Positions 1 through 11,695 of a stretch of DNA of 63,826 nucleotides are shown one piece after another. Origin of the DNA: Biscogniauxia marginata (Eukaryota > Ascomycota > Sordariomycetes > Xylariales > Xylariaceae); contig MU404198.1 in the NCBI GenBank assembly GCA_022695795.1, positions 1 to 63,826 on the forward strand, given 5' to 3'. Under the pieces are notes generated by a model. That model saw only the letters and a list, made by a program, of their open reading frames with translations. It did no database searches and was not told where the DNA came from. Position 1 is the first letter of the stretch. Each line of letters begins with the position of its first letter. Both the position numbers and the translations under genes were made by a program.

Positions 1-1700
1 ATAAATAAATAAATAAATAATAATAATAAGTTTTTAATTAATTTAACTTTATAAAATACCTTTTAAGTTAATAACTTTATTTAAAACTTTTATATTAACT
101 TTATTTGAAGTATTATTTATACTAGTTTTATTCGTGTTATTTATATTTATAATACTTTTTAACTTTATATAATCATATTTATATATATTAATAATCGCCG
201 CGTTATTATTATTTAATATAAAAAATAACTTAAAATAACTAAAATAATTATAAAACCTGTGGTAATAATCGTAATAATTATAACGATAATTATATTATAA
301 CTTATAATAATACTTATAATAATGATATTTTCGACTTTAATAATATTAAAATAAATAAAAATTACTTATTTAAAACCGAAACAAAAAAGAATAATACTTA
401 AATTTTAAATAGCTTTATTAATTTTACGAAGTAATATTTAATTTAATTTATTATATATTATAATAATTACTATTAAATAACTAAAAACTAATAAGTAATT
501 ATTAATAATAATTATAATTAATTTTTAAATATAAAAGAATAAATTAAATAAAAATGTAAAATAAGAAATTCGCTAATAATAAAATAAGTTATTTATAAAA
601 AACATTTTTAATAATACGTTTTTTGAAATAAAATAAAAATATTACTTATAAAAGTTTTTATAAATATACGTACTTTTTTAAATCGAAATATTAATAAAAC
701 TTTTTTAATTATAAAGTTAAAAGTATTAAATAAATTAAATATATATATATATTTATTAAAAAAGTTTTTTAATTATATAATTAAAAAGAATTATTTTTAT
801 TTTTATAAAAAATGCTTTTTTTAATACCTTTTTTATTTTAATACGGCCTTTTTATATATATTTTAAGATTAATTAAAAATAATTATAAAATAAATAACTT
901 ATTTAAATTTATATATTATTACTCGTTTTACTTATAAATTATAATTTTAATATACATATATTTTTAAGCTTTTAAATCTTTAAAAATAATTTTTCGAAAT
1001 TCTTTTTACAAGGTATAGTTTAAGATTTTTAATATGTACTTTTTTAAAGCTTTTTTTAAATATAAAAAATTTTATATTTAAATTAATATATTAAAAGTAA
1101 TATTTACGACTTTTTAAAGTCTTTTTTATAATAACCTTAATTTTCTCGATTTTATCTTATTATTTTCCTTTTTTATTAGCTTATTTTTTTAAATTTTTTT
1201 ATAATATTTCTTTTTTTTAAGTTTGTTAAATAAAATCTCCGAGTTAATATCTTTTAATATTAATAATATTAATTTAACTATTTATTTTATTAATTTATAA
1301 GTAATTTACGTTTTTTATTAAATAAAGAAATCTTTAATAATATAATATTATCAATATAAATTTAATTAAAGTATTTTAAAATAAAAACAAATAAATACCG
1401 CAAAATAATTAATAATAATTAAAATTTATTTAAATTTATTTATTAATATTAATTAATAAAATAAAAATATAATAATAATAAATTTAATTTTCGATTTTAA
1501 ATCGTAATAACTTTTTTCTTTTTTAATTATATATATTAATTATATTAATTATATTAATTAATAATAATAAATATTAAAAATCTTTTAATTATAATTTTTT
1601 ATTAATTAAGTCGTAATAAAAAACCGATAAAGATTAAAAACGAAAAATATAACTCTTATCACTTTAAATAGTTATAAAACCAAAGAGAAGAAAAGGTTAT
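1..1700. repeat. AT-rich RIP-degraded block, left edge
   Basis: This stretch is almost entirely A and T, with stops in every frame and no recognisable domain. It opens with an (ATAA)n/(TAA)n microsatellite at about 1-30. Composition returns to normal at about 1650-1750, only some 300 bases before the HIS4 start codon. The pattern matches the RIP-mutated transposons elsewhere in the window, so it is probably the remains of a repeat, but I could not assign a family or orientation. Confidence 0.7.
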
Positions 1701-2011
1701 TAAAAAAGGGATAGTTTATTTAGAGATTTAGGGATGACGAAATCTAGGCTAAGACCAAATTCGCTAAGCGAAACGTCCCTTCCCCACAACCTGTGTACTG
1801 TGCATAATGGAGGGGCAGAGTGGGCATTTGTCACACTGAGGGGCTAACCTGCAAAAAAAAAACCTTGTATCCCGATCTAGGAGACGAACTAGTGGGCGTT
1901 ACATCACCTGTTTTCCATGGGACTTATAGGAAAATCACTAGCCAATGTTCGTCAGAATATTACACACTTACTCATGATTTTCAATTGAGCTCCTGCAACT
2001 CATCGACTGAC

Positions 2012-4700
2012 ATGGAGTCAACGCTCCCACTTCCCTTTCTGATCTCCGTCGCTGTTCCACCCGGCCTGGCCTCGAGTGAAGGTCTAAGCCGGGACGAGGT
2101 CTCATGTCTTGGCTGTGTCTTCTTCAAAGTGACTCAGGAGAATCTGGAGAAACTTCTCAGTTTGTTAACCCAGCACAACGCCGACTTTCACGCTTTCTTC
2201 GATGCGACAGGTCTGGAATCCAGAGATGATATCGTCTCAGTTCTGGACCATGGGGCCCGGAAGGTGTTCGTCCAACCTGAAAGGCTGACAGAACTCACGG
2301 AATTTGGGGAGCGGGTGGCCCCGGCCGTGAACAAATTGACTCAGGTCTCGGCTGCCACTAAGAATGGCATACTGTTGAAGGACTTTGACCAAAGAACGTG
2401 CGATGTTGCTGGCTTTCTAGAGTCGAGCAAGGCTACCAAAATACCTCCTGTCTACATCAAACCCAACACGGACACTGTTTATGACCACTTCGTTGACATT
2501 TGTTCACAAATATCAGCCATCCCTATCCTACCATCTACAGAGTTGACAACCAATAAGTCTGAGTCGGGGAAGAAGCTTTTTATCCCCAGATTATTCTCCG
2601 CTGCCTGGAAATCTGACAGAGAAGACAAGCTTCTGCCAACTGTCGTGTGCGATGAACGAGGGGTGGCACTTGGCCTGGTCTACAGCAGTGAAGATAGTGT
2701 CGCCGAGTCGTTAAGAACACAAACTGGTGTCTATCAGAGCCGTAAACGTGGCCTTTGGTATAAGGGCGCCACTTCTGGAGACACGCAGGAGCTAGTCAGA
2801 ATATCCATGGACTGCGACAACGATGCTCTAAAGTTTATTGTCAAACAGACCGGAAATTTCTGTCACCTAGAGCAATTCGGCTGTTTTGGAAATCTCAAGG
2901 GTCTCTCGAAGCTTGAGGAAACACTGGTCTCGAGGAAGCAATCGGCACCTGGAGGATCCTATACGAAGAGACTTTTCTCAGATGAAAAGCTATTACGGGC
3001 AAAGATCATGGAAGAGGCAGAGGAGCTTTGCAACGCTCAGACTCCGGAAGAAGTTGCCTTCGAGGCGGCGGACTTGCTTTACTTTGCTCTCACGAAGGCT
3101 GTGGGTGCTGGAGTAAGCTTGTCAGATATTGAGAAGAGCCTCGATGCCAAGAGTTTGAAAGTCAAGAGAAGACCTGGGAATGCCAAAGGTAAATGGGCAG
3201 AAAAGGAAGGAATAACAGGCAGCGCCGCCGAAAAGACTAAAGAGGCTTCTGAGGATTCATCTACACCGCTGACCTCAGCTCCTGCAACTGAATCTCACAC
3301 GGCCCCGGATAGTCAGAAGATAACGATGAAGCGAATAGACGTGAGCCAAGTTGGCCAAGCCGACGTTTCGAACGCCTTGAAGCGACCGTCTCAAAAATCG
3401 GCGGAAACCATCATGGGTATCGTCACTCCCATCATCAAAGACGTCCAACAAAATGGCGACAAGGCTCTTCTCTCGTACACTCACAAATTTGAGAAGGCGA
3501 CCTCATTATCCTCACCGGTTCTCAAAGCCCCATTCCCGCAGTCTCTCATGGAACTTCCTCCCGAGACTATTCAAGCCATCGACATATCCTTCGAGAATAT
3601 CCGAAAGTTCCATACTGCACAGAAAGATACACCGCTGCAGGTTGAGACGATGCCTGGAGTCGTATGCAGCAGGTTCTCAAGGCCCATCGAGAGAGTGGGT
3701 CTATATGTTCCAGGTGGCACAGCAGTTCTCCCTAGTACTGCCCTTATGCTTGGTGTACCGGCAATGGTAGCTGGGTGCCAGAAGATTGTTCTCGCTTCGC
3801 CTCCTCGAGCTGATGGTAGCATCACACCAGAGATTGTGTATGTTGCTCACAAAGTTGGAGCTGAGAGTATTGTCCTAGCTGGTGGCGCCCAGGCGGTTGC
3901 CGCACTAGCTTACGGTACTGAGAGCGTGAGTAAAGTCGACAAGATCCTCGGGCCCGGTAACCAGTTTGTCACTGCTGGCAAGATGTACGTAAGCAACGAC
4001 ACCAATGCTTGCGTGAGCATTGACATGCCCGCAGGTCCATCTGAAGTCCTGGTCATCGCGGATAGAGATGCGAACCCAGCATTTGTTGCTTCGGACCTTC
4101 TATCTCAGGCCGAGCATGGTGTTGATAGTCAGGTCGTCCTCATTGCCATTGACCTTACGGAAGATTACTTGCAGGCAATTGAGGATGAGCTTCATAAGCA
4201 GGCTATGGCTCTTCCTAGAGTGGACATTGTCAGGGGCGCTATCAATCACTCAGTGACAGTATTAGTCAAGGACGTGGACGAAGCAATGCGTATCAGCAAT
4301 GAATACGCGCCAGAACACCTGATCCTACAACTGAAGGACGCAGAAAAGGTAGTTGATAAGGTCATGAACGCCGGGAGTGTGTTCATAGGCGCGTGGACTC
4401 CCGAAAGTGTAGGTGACTATTCTGCAGGCGTGAACCACTCTCTACGTAAGTCTCGGTCCCTCCCTCCATGTACTGAGCAACGGCTAACCCGATCCAGCTA
4501 CATATGGATACGCGAAGCAGTACTCGGGCGTCAACCTAGGCTCGTTCCTCAAGCATATCACGAGCTCGAACCTCACCGCCGAGGGACTCCGTAACGTGGG
4601 CGGCGCGGTGATGCAGCTGGCGAAGGTCGAGGAGCTGGAGGCCCACAGGAGGGCCGTGAGCATCAGGCTGGGCACGCTTGCTGAGGGAGGACAGGCGTAG
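2012..4700 (+). CDS. HIS4: Trifunctional histidine biosynthesis protein (PRA-CH / PRA-PH / histidinol dehydrogenase)
   Basis: One polypeptide carries steps 2, 3 and the last two oxidations of histidine synthesis: phosphoribosyl-AMP cyclohydrolase, phosphoribosyl-ATP pyrophosphatase and histidinol dehydrogenase (S. cerevisiae HIS4, N. crassa his-3 type, cytosolic). Exons read as 2012-4445 and 4498-4700, joined by a 52-bp GTAAGT...CCAG intron that restores the PTYGYAKQY stretch; the product is 878 aa, close to fungal orthologues. Residues about 195-285 hold the cyclohydrolase (YQSRKRGLWYKGATSG, FCH), 298-385 the pyrophosphatase (EEAEEL, FEAADLLYF), 395-438 a low-complexity linker, and 440-870 the dehydrogenase (GLYVPGGTA, LGPGNQFV, SQAEHG with zinc/catalytic residues). 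I chose the ATG at 2012 because family similarity begins there; the frame is open upstream to 1820, but that part looks non-conserved. The gene is intact although it lies right next to a RIP block. Confidence 0.96.
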
Positions 4701-5998
4701 TGGGACCATGCGTGTTATAAGGGGTTTGTGTATATAGGTAGGTACGAATATATTGAAAAGTTCGTGTAAGTAGGTAGGTATATCGAATTCACACATTTAA
4801 GATCCATGATCTACCCCTTTTTGATGAATTGATATTAGTTTACTAACTATGCACTCTGGTGAAATATGGACTGCTCCGAACTAACATACGCCCTTTTTGT
4901 GGATAGTGAGGTCCCATATGAGTCAAATTCTCTTCAAATTTAACTATCTTATTTTGATTCCCCGTGGTTTAGTATATTATATGGCCAAGGATGAAATTGC
5001 TACTCCCGCGCGATACCGTACTAACTATGTTTCCCTGCTTGGGTTGATAATGCTTCCGTATCTGTCCAGTTAGGCAACAGTGGCTGACTTCATTGCAGCT
5101 AGGTTATGGGTGGATGTAAAACCCAAAGTAATTCTCTGAGGAGACAAAGAAACCTGGGGGATACGGCTGTGGCACATTCATAGTCGGGATACACCATGTC
5201 TTTGGCCTTGGTTGGTGATATGAAACGTGCTTGAAAGACTTCAGTTTCAATTTAAAAGCTTGAGAAAATTCATATTTGCCTTTTCTAGGTGACCTTGTTA
5301 CTTAAACACTTTTTCTGTATATCTATCTGCTATGTAATATATCTTTATTCGCCCTAGTGATCAAATTTCTTCTACATTTTTTTTTCTTTCACTGCCCGTT
5401 CTTATAATAAACTGGTCGTATTATGAAGAGATTGCCAGAATTACCCATATATATAAAAGTACCTAAAGTACCCAATAAAGGGGTTAGAGAATATAAAGAA
5501 GTGCCTCTAAGGCTTAGCACGTTACTGGGTAGACGACTCGTCCCTTTGATTACCTACCTAAGGTAACTACTCCAGCCTGGTAAGGTGTCTGGGGCTACCT
5601 ATGCTTTCCAAAATCGTTGGCACAATATGGCTTTGGTATGTCGCAAGTTACATGATCTTAAGTAACGGTAGCAGGTAAGGCTACCTATGTATTATTGGTG
5701 TACATGACTACAAGGTACCCCACAGTTTCCACGTCATTTGAGCAAGTACATAATGGCTACCTAAGGTAGCGTCTAATACATGTAAAACTCAATACATCTA
5801 CGACCAGTAGTATAAATTGTCTATCGCCCCCCCCCTTATTCCCCCTTATTATCGCATACGCCAAAGATAGATCCTAGGCAATATTCATCCACTTGCATTC
5901 ATCCAACGCCGACCGTCCTTTTTCTTATATCCAGTTAACGTACCTACATACCCTAGCTTTTTACTTCCCAAACCTAAATATACTTACCAGGAGAGATC
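4701..5998. other. Intergenic, no gene seen
   Basis: No reading frame with coding character was found. The stretch holds several short copies of TACCTA/TAGGTA, a run of nine C at 5827-5835 and CT-rich sequence just before 5999 that fits a fungal promoter and 5' UTR for the next gene. Confidence 0.6.
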
Positions 5999-6559
5999 AT
6001 GGCTAGCACCACTGACGACATCACTGGCGAAGCCTTGCTGTACTTCGCATATGGCTCCAACCTCTCCACCACGCAAATGCGAGAGCGATGCCCGGCATCT
6101 ACGCCCATCGGCCTAGCTCACCTCGCGGAATGGACGTGGATTATCAACGAGCGTGGCTACGCAAACATCGTCCAGAACAGCAACAACCACGGCACTCAGG
6201 ACCCACAAGACGCACCAGCTGCACCACCTAAAGACAGCCACCCCGGCGTCTACGGGCTCCTCTACCGCCTGGACCCGTCAGACGAGCCGTCGCTCGACGC
6301 CTGCGAGGGCGTACCCTGGGCCTACGAGCGGCGCATGGTGGACGCCACCGTGATCAAGGGCGACGGCAAGAGGCACCTGCGAGACGGCGCCGCCGTCCGG
6401 GTCCTCGCGTACGTCGACGAACAGCGCGTCTTGCAGGCGCTCCCCAAGCCAGAGTACGTGGGTAGGATGAACCGGGGCATCGACGAGGCCGCGGCCGCGT
6501 GGGCCTTCCCCCGGGCGTACGTTGACGAGGTGATGAGGCCGTTCATCCCGGCGCCGTGA
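5999..6559 (+). CDS. Gamma-glutamylcyclotransferase-like (AIG2/GGCT fold) protein
   Basis: Intronless frame of 186 aa. The N-terminal motif YFAYGSNLS (residues 15-23, YGSN at 18-21) is the substrate-binding loop of the AIG2-like/GGCT family, and CEGVPWAYERR (residues 102-112) carries the Glu (E103) that aligns with the catalytic acid of gamma-glutamylcyclotransferases. Enzymes of this fold release 5-oxoproline from gamma-glutamyl compounds as part of glutathione turnover, or act on related gamma-glutamylamines; the exact substrate cannot be read here. An Ala/Pro/Asp-rich insert at about residues 60-82 separates the first strands. No signal peptide or membrane segment is seen, so a cytosolic location is inferred. 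The second half is strongly GC-rich at codon third positions, unlike the first 60 codons. The start is well placed after a CT-rich leader. Confidence 0.88.
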   Translation: MASTTDDITGEALLYFAYGSNLSTTQMRERCPASTPIGLAHLAEWTWIINERGYANIVQNSNNHGTQDPQDAPAAPPKDSHPGVYGLLYRLDPSDEPSLDACEGVPWAYERRMVDATVIKGDGKRHLRDGAAVRVLAYVDEQRVLQALPKPEYVGRMNRGIDEAAAAWAFPRAYVDEVMRPFIPAP

Positions 6560-7578
6560 CGGGTGGTAAAACCCGGCCGTTCGACCGCGGCACTCGGGGT
6601 TGGGTGGATCGGACCGTTAAGCTGGATAGATGCTACCTGGAGACCCTGCGCGAGAGAAGAGGCTTTACTGGGGCGATACATGAACTGATATAATTAGAGG
6701 CTTGGGTATTCACGACGGAATATGCTGGGTGCAGCGGTTTGAATACCCAGGCAGGATGCGTGGGGTCCACGTTGCGAGACTTATCTAGCGCATGATCTAG
6801 TACACATTAAAGATATTGTTTTAGCGTAACAAGTTATGCCCTTCTTAACCTCCCCTTTGCATATATTGCAGTATCTCGTTATCGTTGAAGAATTTGTGAA
6901 TGTAATGCTCCTCGTGATACTAAAATTCCTGCTATTAAGTTTTCTGACTGATGACTTGTGATAGTATATGAGTTTACAAGGACTACAACTTGTAACACCC
7001 TAAAATGAGACTATTACGATCGAATATAGGTAGATAGAGGCCACCTTCATCCTAATGACATTCGTAGCCTAGATCGAATTTATATCTCAAGTTCCATATT
7101 CTAGCATATTTGGCCTGTCATAAAACTAAATAAAACTACATCAAATGCGATTCAACAATTTTGAATGTCAAGACTCACGAAACTAGAAAATTATAAGTCC
7201 GTAATATTAAATCTTCAACGTCGGTATCAAGTACTATTAACCCTCCTTTTATACACATCCAACTACCCCCTTTTGATTATATCTATACATACCTAGGTAT
7301 CCAAAGCCTAACCATACTACGAAAGGGAATCAGAAGCAAAACCATTAAATTATGGCTTTAAAGAGGTCCATACAAGTTTCCAATTACAGAGACAATTAGA
7401 ATTTGACGGTTATAGATATCGTTTGTATGGTAAATTTCATTCAAGTCAGGATATCTTAAAGCTACCCCGTGCTTCGTTATTACGTATAGATCGTACCACA
7501 TACACGATAGTGATCTTTCTCAGGAGGATACTAATGCTGCAGGGGAAAAATTAACATTTATACCTCTGACCAGGTAAC
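6560..7578. other. Intergenic between convergent genes, no gene seen
   Basis: This lies between two genes that converge on it. It is moderately AT-rich without RIP-like extremes. No coding frame, repeat or RNA gene was recognised. Confidence 0.55.
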
Positions 7579-8629
7579 TCAAACCAAGCCCGGGGGCCTA
7601 TAAATAGTTATCTTACCAAAGGTATCACTCTTTCCCCAAATTCCTGCCCGCAGACTAGCCAACTGCACGATCTGCGAGTGGTCGACAAAGAGATTGACAT
7701 CAACACCAAACTCGCGAATGTACCTATGCAATTAGAGTCAGCTCGTGGGCCCGGATCTCACAAGTATTCGCATATCGAAAATGTCCTACGTACCAGTTGA
7801 ACACCGAGGGGTCCGCAGCCTCAAACATGACCTTCTCCATCGGCAGCTCCCTGAGAATGGCCTGGATGACATCCGTCCGCCGCGTCTGCACGTTCTCGGT
7901 GATCCCCTCGCTCTCGATCATCACGCGCTCGATGCCGGCGTCGACGAACCTGCGCGCCATATTGATGACTTTCCCGGCGAGCTCGCCGGCCGCCGTGTCG
8001 CCCCCGGCGCCGAACTGGATCCCGAGCTCGGGCTTCGGCCTCAGCCCCTCCTCCTGGACGCGCCGCACGAGCCGCAGCCAGTCGTCGGCGGGCAGCGACA
8101 GGAAGCCCATCGAGATCTCGACGACGTCGAAGTCAAGGTCGCGGCACCGCCCGAGGTACCGGTCCACGGCGCCGGCGACGTCGCCGCCCCCCGACACCAG
8201 GACGTGCTCGATCCAGCCGCCCGTGCTCACGTACGCGCCGTGCGCGTGCGCCAGCCCGATCAGCTCGCGCAGCGCCGCCTCAGGGAACAGGCTGAACGAG
8301 CCGCCCGCGAACTTGAGCCCGTCGACGTACGCCCCCATCGTCTCCAGCACGTCCGACAGGCACCGCGGCCCCATCACCGTGTAGTACGGCCCGCGGATCT
8401 CGGTCACGGCGCGGCTGCGCGGCTGCGGGTTGTGCCGCGCGAAGCCGAAGCCAGCGTCCTTGTCCTCGAGGAGGATCTTGCTTGCGCTATGGGATTGGGC
8501 TGATGCTGCTGCTGCGGTCGTGGTCATGCTGCGGTCGGGCTTGTGGGTGTAAGCGGTAGTGATGGTTGGTGCGCGGGCACGCGTGCTGCGGAGGGCGCCG
8601 GTGAGTAAGGGGCGGAACGGTGCGGACAT
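7579..8629 (-). CDS. Phosphosulfolactate synthase-like (ComA / HSA32 family) protein
   Basis: Two exons, 8629-7794 and 7723-7579, joined by a 70-bp intron (GTACGT...CATAG) that turns a dead-end reading after FNW into the family C-terminus (YIREFGVDVNLFVDHSQIVQ); product 326 aa. The TIM-barrel core runs from about residue 75 (RGPYYTVMGP) through GLKFAGGSF, STGGWIEHVL, FDVVEISMGF and RVMIESEG, as in archaeal phosphosulfolactate synthase and in plant HSA32. Archaeal ComA joins phosphoenolpyruvate and sulfite in coenzyme M synthesis; fungal and plant members are not expected to make coenzyme M, so the substrate is unknown. The first 35 residues are Arg/Ser/Thr-rich and nearly acid-free, a possible mitochondrial presequence, with a second ATG after it (residue 35). 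The core is very GC-rich, which is why the opposite strand shows long shadow frames. Confidence 0.85.
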
Positions 8630-10682
8630 GATTGGTTAAAAGGGGGTATGTATCCAATATCGTATGGTCGCAATGGCTCCCCTTCCTAACAGTTAAAATG
8701 TTGAATGATATCGGTCGTAGATGCTGCAAAGCAGAGAATTCAAACAATGATTTTTCAAGATGTGTCCTTAGATTTCAAAATCAGGGGATCGTATAATATT
8801 TTTCAAATTCCATCTGCTATTGCACAGCGTGTCGTCTCTAAATATTTCCTGCTTGCTGCCACCGTCGTAGACGTCACAGAACTCCCTTTTCACATTAACG
8901 TCATCCTCGTGTCAAAACCTCTCGCAGTCATCCACCAACGCGGGAATGATTAACGATAGGGGAAACGTCAATGTTGCGCAAAACGTAGGGGTTTTCTCGG
9001 TTGGCTTAGTTAACGATTTTCAATCGAAACTTGGTTCTCTCCAATAACCTTCCACCCTGCTGTATTCCCCAACTCGGGTATCAACCTACCACAGGTTCTT
9101 TGTATTTGGAAGCCTCATATGACTACTATATCACAAGCGTGAGGGCGAGTGAGCATTAAGATATTAACAGATTTGCCATATACTGGGCAATCCCTCGGCC
9201 TTAATAATACACTAGGGACTTAAGCACTCATCTAAGCTAGAGAAGTAAATGCAACCTCATGACTCCTTATTGTAAGCGTAATATTCAAGGAGAAAATATT
9301 TCGTGTCTATAAGGGGCAAGAAAAATTGCATAAGAAATGATAGAGACTAGAAGTCCCGTCAGTGGTTGATTGTCGTGGTCTATAAAGTTGAGGAAAAAGA
9401 GAGGTATAATACCTAATCGTACAAAATAGGCTGTTCGTGTACAGGAAGGGTTTCTATTCATGTATTTGTAGTCCTCACTCTTATGCTTATGCGACATAGA
9501 AGGCTCCAGAACTGGAGGTTTCGGGATCCGAAAATGGCAGCCTCTATGCCGGACCAGTAACACAAAAATACATAAATGCTCTTCTATCAAGTTGAAGTAA
9601 CCTTGCTAAATAAGTTCTTTTTAAGGTATTTACTTGCTTAAATTTACGAATACAATATATCTTTTAAATGGTTTACAAGTATTACTGCTGAGATTCTCAG
9701 GCGTTGGCCCACAGACGTTAAGGGGGGTGTTTTGAGGAGTTAGTAGTGAATTTTGACTGATTCTCTCGGGTAGCTTGGAGTTCCCGTGTCCGTTCGATGG
9801 CTACGATTTCATTGAAATTAGAGTCGCTCAAGGGCGAAGGTATTGGCGGAGGTGAACTCTGCCAAGCTTCGTCAGGTTCTTTTTCTTGCTTGACCCCTTT
9901 ACGGTGAGTTGGGAATTGACGAAATCCAGGGTATTTGTCTCTCTATACTGTGCTACAGACTCTACAAGCCGTCCCTAGTCCACGCCACAACCATCAAAAC
10001 CAAAGATGTTTTCCCTAGGCTCAATGATAGATTCCTTGGTCACCCAAGACTTGTCCCAGAGCCCGCAGAATAGGTTCGAGCCATCATCACAGTTATCCAT
10101 AAACTCGGAGCTGTCGTCAAGTGCGTCCTCATTCTTGGAATCATGAAAGACCTCAAGCCATCATCAAATTTGTTCTTAGGTATAGGCTGGGCACCAGCGG
10201 GTGATCCGGGTCTGTCCTTAAGTCGGTCTTCAGCGTCGGCTCTGTGCCCCTTGTTACTGGCAACGCCAAACCGACAGAGATCTCCAGGAGATGCCACCAT
10301 ATCATTAGCGCCATATCGGTTGGCAGGGCAAAGGTCGTCTCAACACCGGCAAATCTCCTTAAACACTCCCCATAAGCGAAGCCGTTTAGAAACAGGTCCC
10401 GAGGATAGAGACTGGGTGAGGGTTTCCGTGCTTGTGAGCTTAGTTCACATATTGACTAGTTCCGCAAGGAACACTCGCTAAGGTGCGCAGAAGTGATACA
10501 ACAAGATATGTATAGCAGTGTTCTTTGTGGTCAGGAGGAAAGTGGCTTGACTGTAGGTAGCCGAGAGACTATAGAGCCCGTGAATTGATTCAAGGCACCC
10601 TCCTTCGCCTAAAACAATGCAATGACCTTGCCGGGCGATGCTGCATATAATATCTTCATGGCCAGAAGACAGGTCGAGATAA
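8630..10682. other. Intergenic, only weak short frames
   Basis: About 2 kb with no recognisable gene. Short frames exist (for example near 9285-9590 on the minus strand and 10143-10481 on the plus strand), but they lack family motifs, splice-supported extension or sustained codon bias. A degenerate gene at about 9950-10480 cannot be excluded. Confidence 0.5.
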
Positions 10683-11383
10683 TTAGGAAACTACGCACCC
10701 GTTCCACCCCCCTGAAGATACATCGTTCATGGCTCTTCCTTGCTTTGCCAGGTCCGGAGAAGTTCGGCTGACAAATTCTACGTGATCCCAAAACCGACCT
10801 CCATCTGGGCCCCCTTCTGGCTTCCTCCACTCAGATCGTGGAGGATATGGCGATTTGTCAAATAACAGACGAAGTGCGAATCTCGGCTTTTCCGAACTCG
10901 AGCTCGGGCACCCAATGTAACAAGGTTCTATGAAGTTGCCTTTCTCGATCCTGACGGTGTATGACTTGGGTCGAAAGGCGTCATCTGTAAGGCTAAGCTC
11001 ATTAATTACAGTGTTTTTAGTCATAATAAATGATTCTACGCGTTGTGACAGCCGCTTAGCGAGAGTTATTTCGAGATCAAGCTGGCCGAGGAGCTGAGGA
11101 CTTCTGTTCTGGGTGGCACTCGCGACTTGGCTTGGAATCTCGACGATCCGGCTTGGATCATGCGGTGGCTCGATTCTCTTCCACTCAAGCTCTGCAGCGA
11201 TCCAATAGTTGAAGTTGCAACGGCACCATAACTTTCAGTTGTCAGTGGCAGAAACAGACATGGCAAGCACAGGGACCTCCACACCTCGCCAGTGCCGTCC
11301 TTGTTGAACTTGATAGACCTGCCTTCCGTATCAAAGCACCATTCATCCTCTCCGGAAAGAATAGAGCAAAGTGCTTCGTTCAT
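10683..11383 (-). CDS. Conserved-looking fungal protein with DGTGE...WIAAE motif, function unknown
   Basis: Two exons, 11383-11285 and 11231-10683, with a 53-bp intron (GTGTGG donor, CTGAC branch site, AAG acceptor); product 215 aa. Splicing joins KFNKDGTGE to LWCRCNFNYWIAAELEWK, giving a DGTGE-x-CR-x(n)-WIAAE-x-W arrangement that I recall from uncharacterised ascomycete proteins but cannot tie to a function. A second conserved-looking stretch is DKSPYPPRSEWRKPEGGPDG followed by FWDHVEFV near the C-terminus. There is no signal peptide or membrane segment. The last 20 residues are poorly supported, and a further 3' intron is possible. It shares its strand with the esterase 312 bp upstream; that gap (11384-11695) holds nothing recognisable beyond a probable promoter. 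Confidence 0.68.
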
Positions 11384-11695
11384 GTGGAAGATGAGATGTT
11401 GTTGTCAAGTTGTGAATGAAGGCGTTGTAGTCGTAAGCTAATGTCGCAAATCTGAATCAAGATGAAGGTAAAACGTAGGATGAATTTGCTGGCCCGTGCT
11501 CTTTTCAAGCCACCTAAGCGCTGATTATTGAATTTTGCACCCAAATCTCACCTTTTGGGGGTGCTATTTATAGGTAACTAGATGATTCTCTCATTATGTC
11601 CATATCCCGATATCATGATGGTAGTGTAGATGATACCCACATCTAGTCGCGCGGAACTCTGACTACAGCAAAATAATAGCAACCTATTTAACGGC

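Noticed and set aside
1820..2011. N-terminal extension of the HIS4 frame by 64 codons
   Set aside because: The family N-terminus begins at the ATG at 2012; the extra residues look random and the upstream sequence is promoter-like.
9285..10481. Frames of about 100 codons on both strands
   Set aside because: They overlap each other antisense, lack known motifs and cannot be extended with convincing introns.
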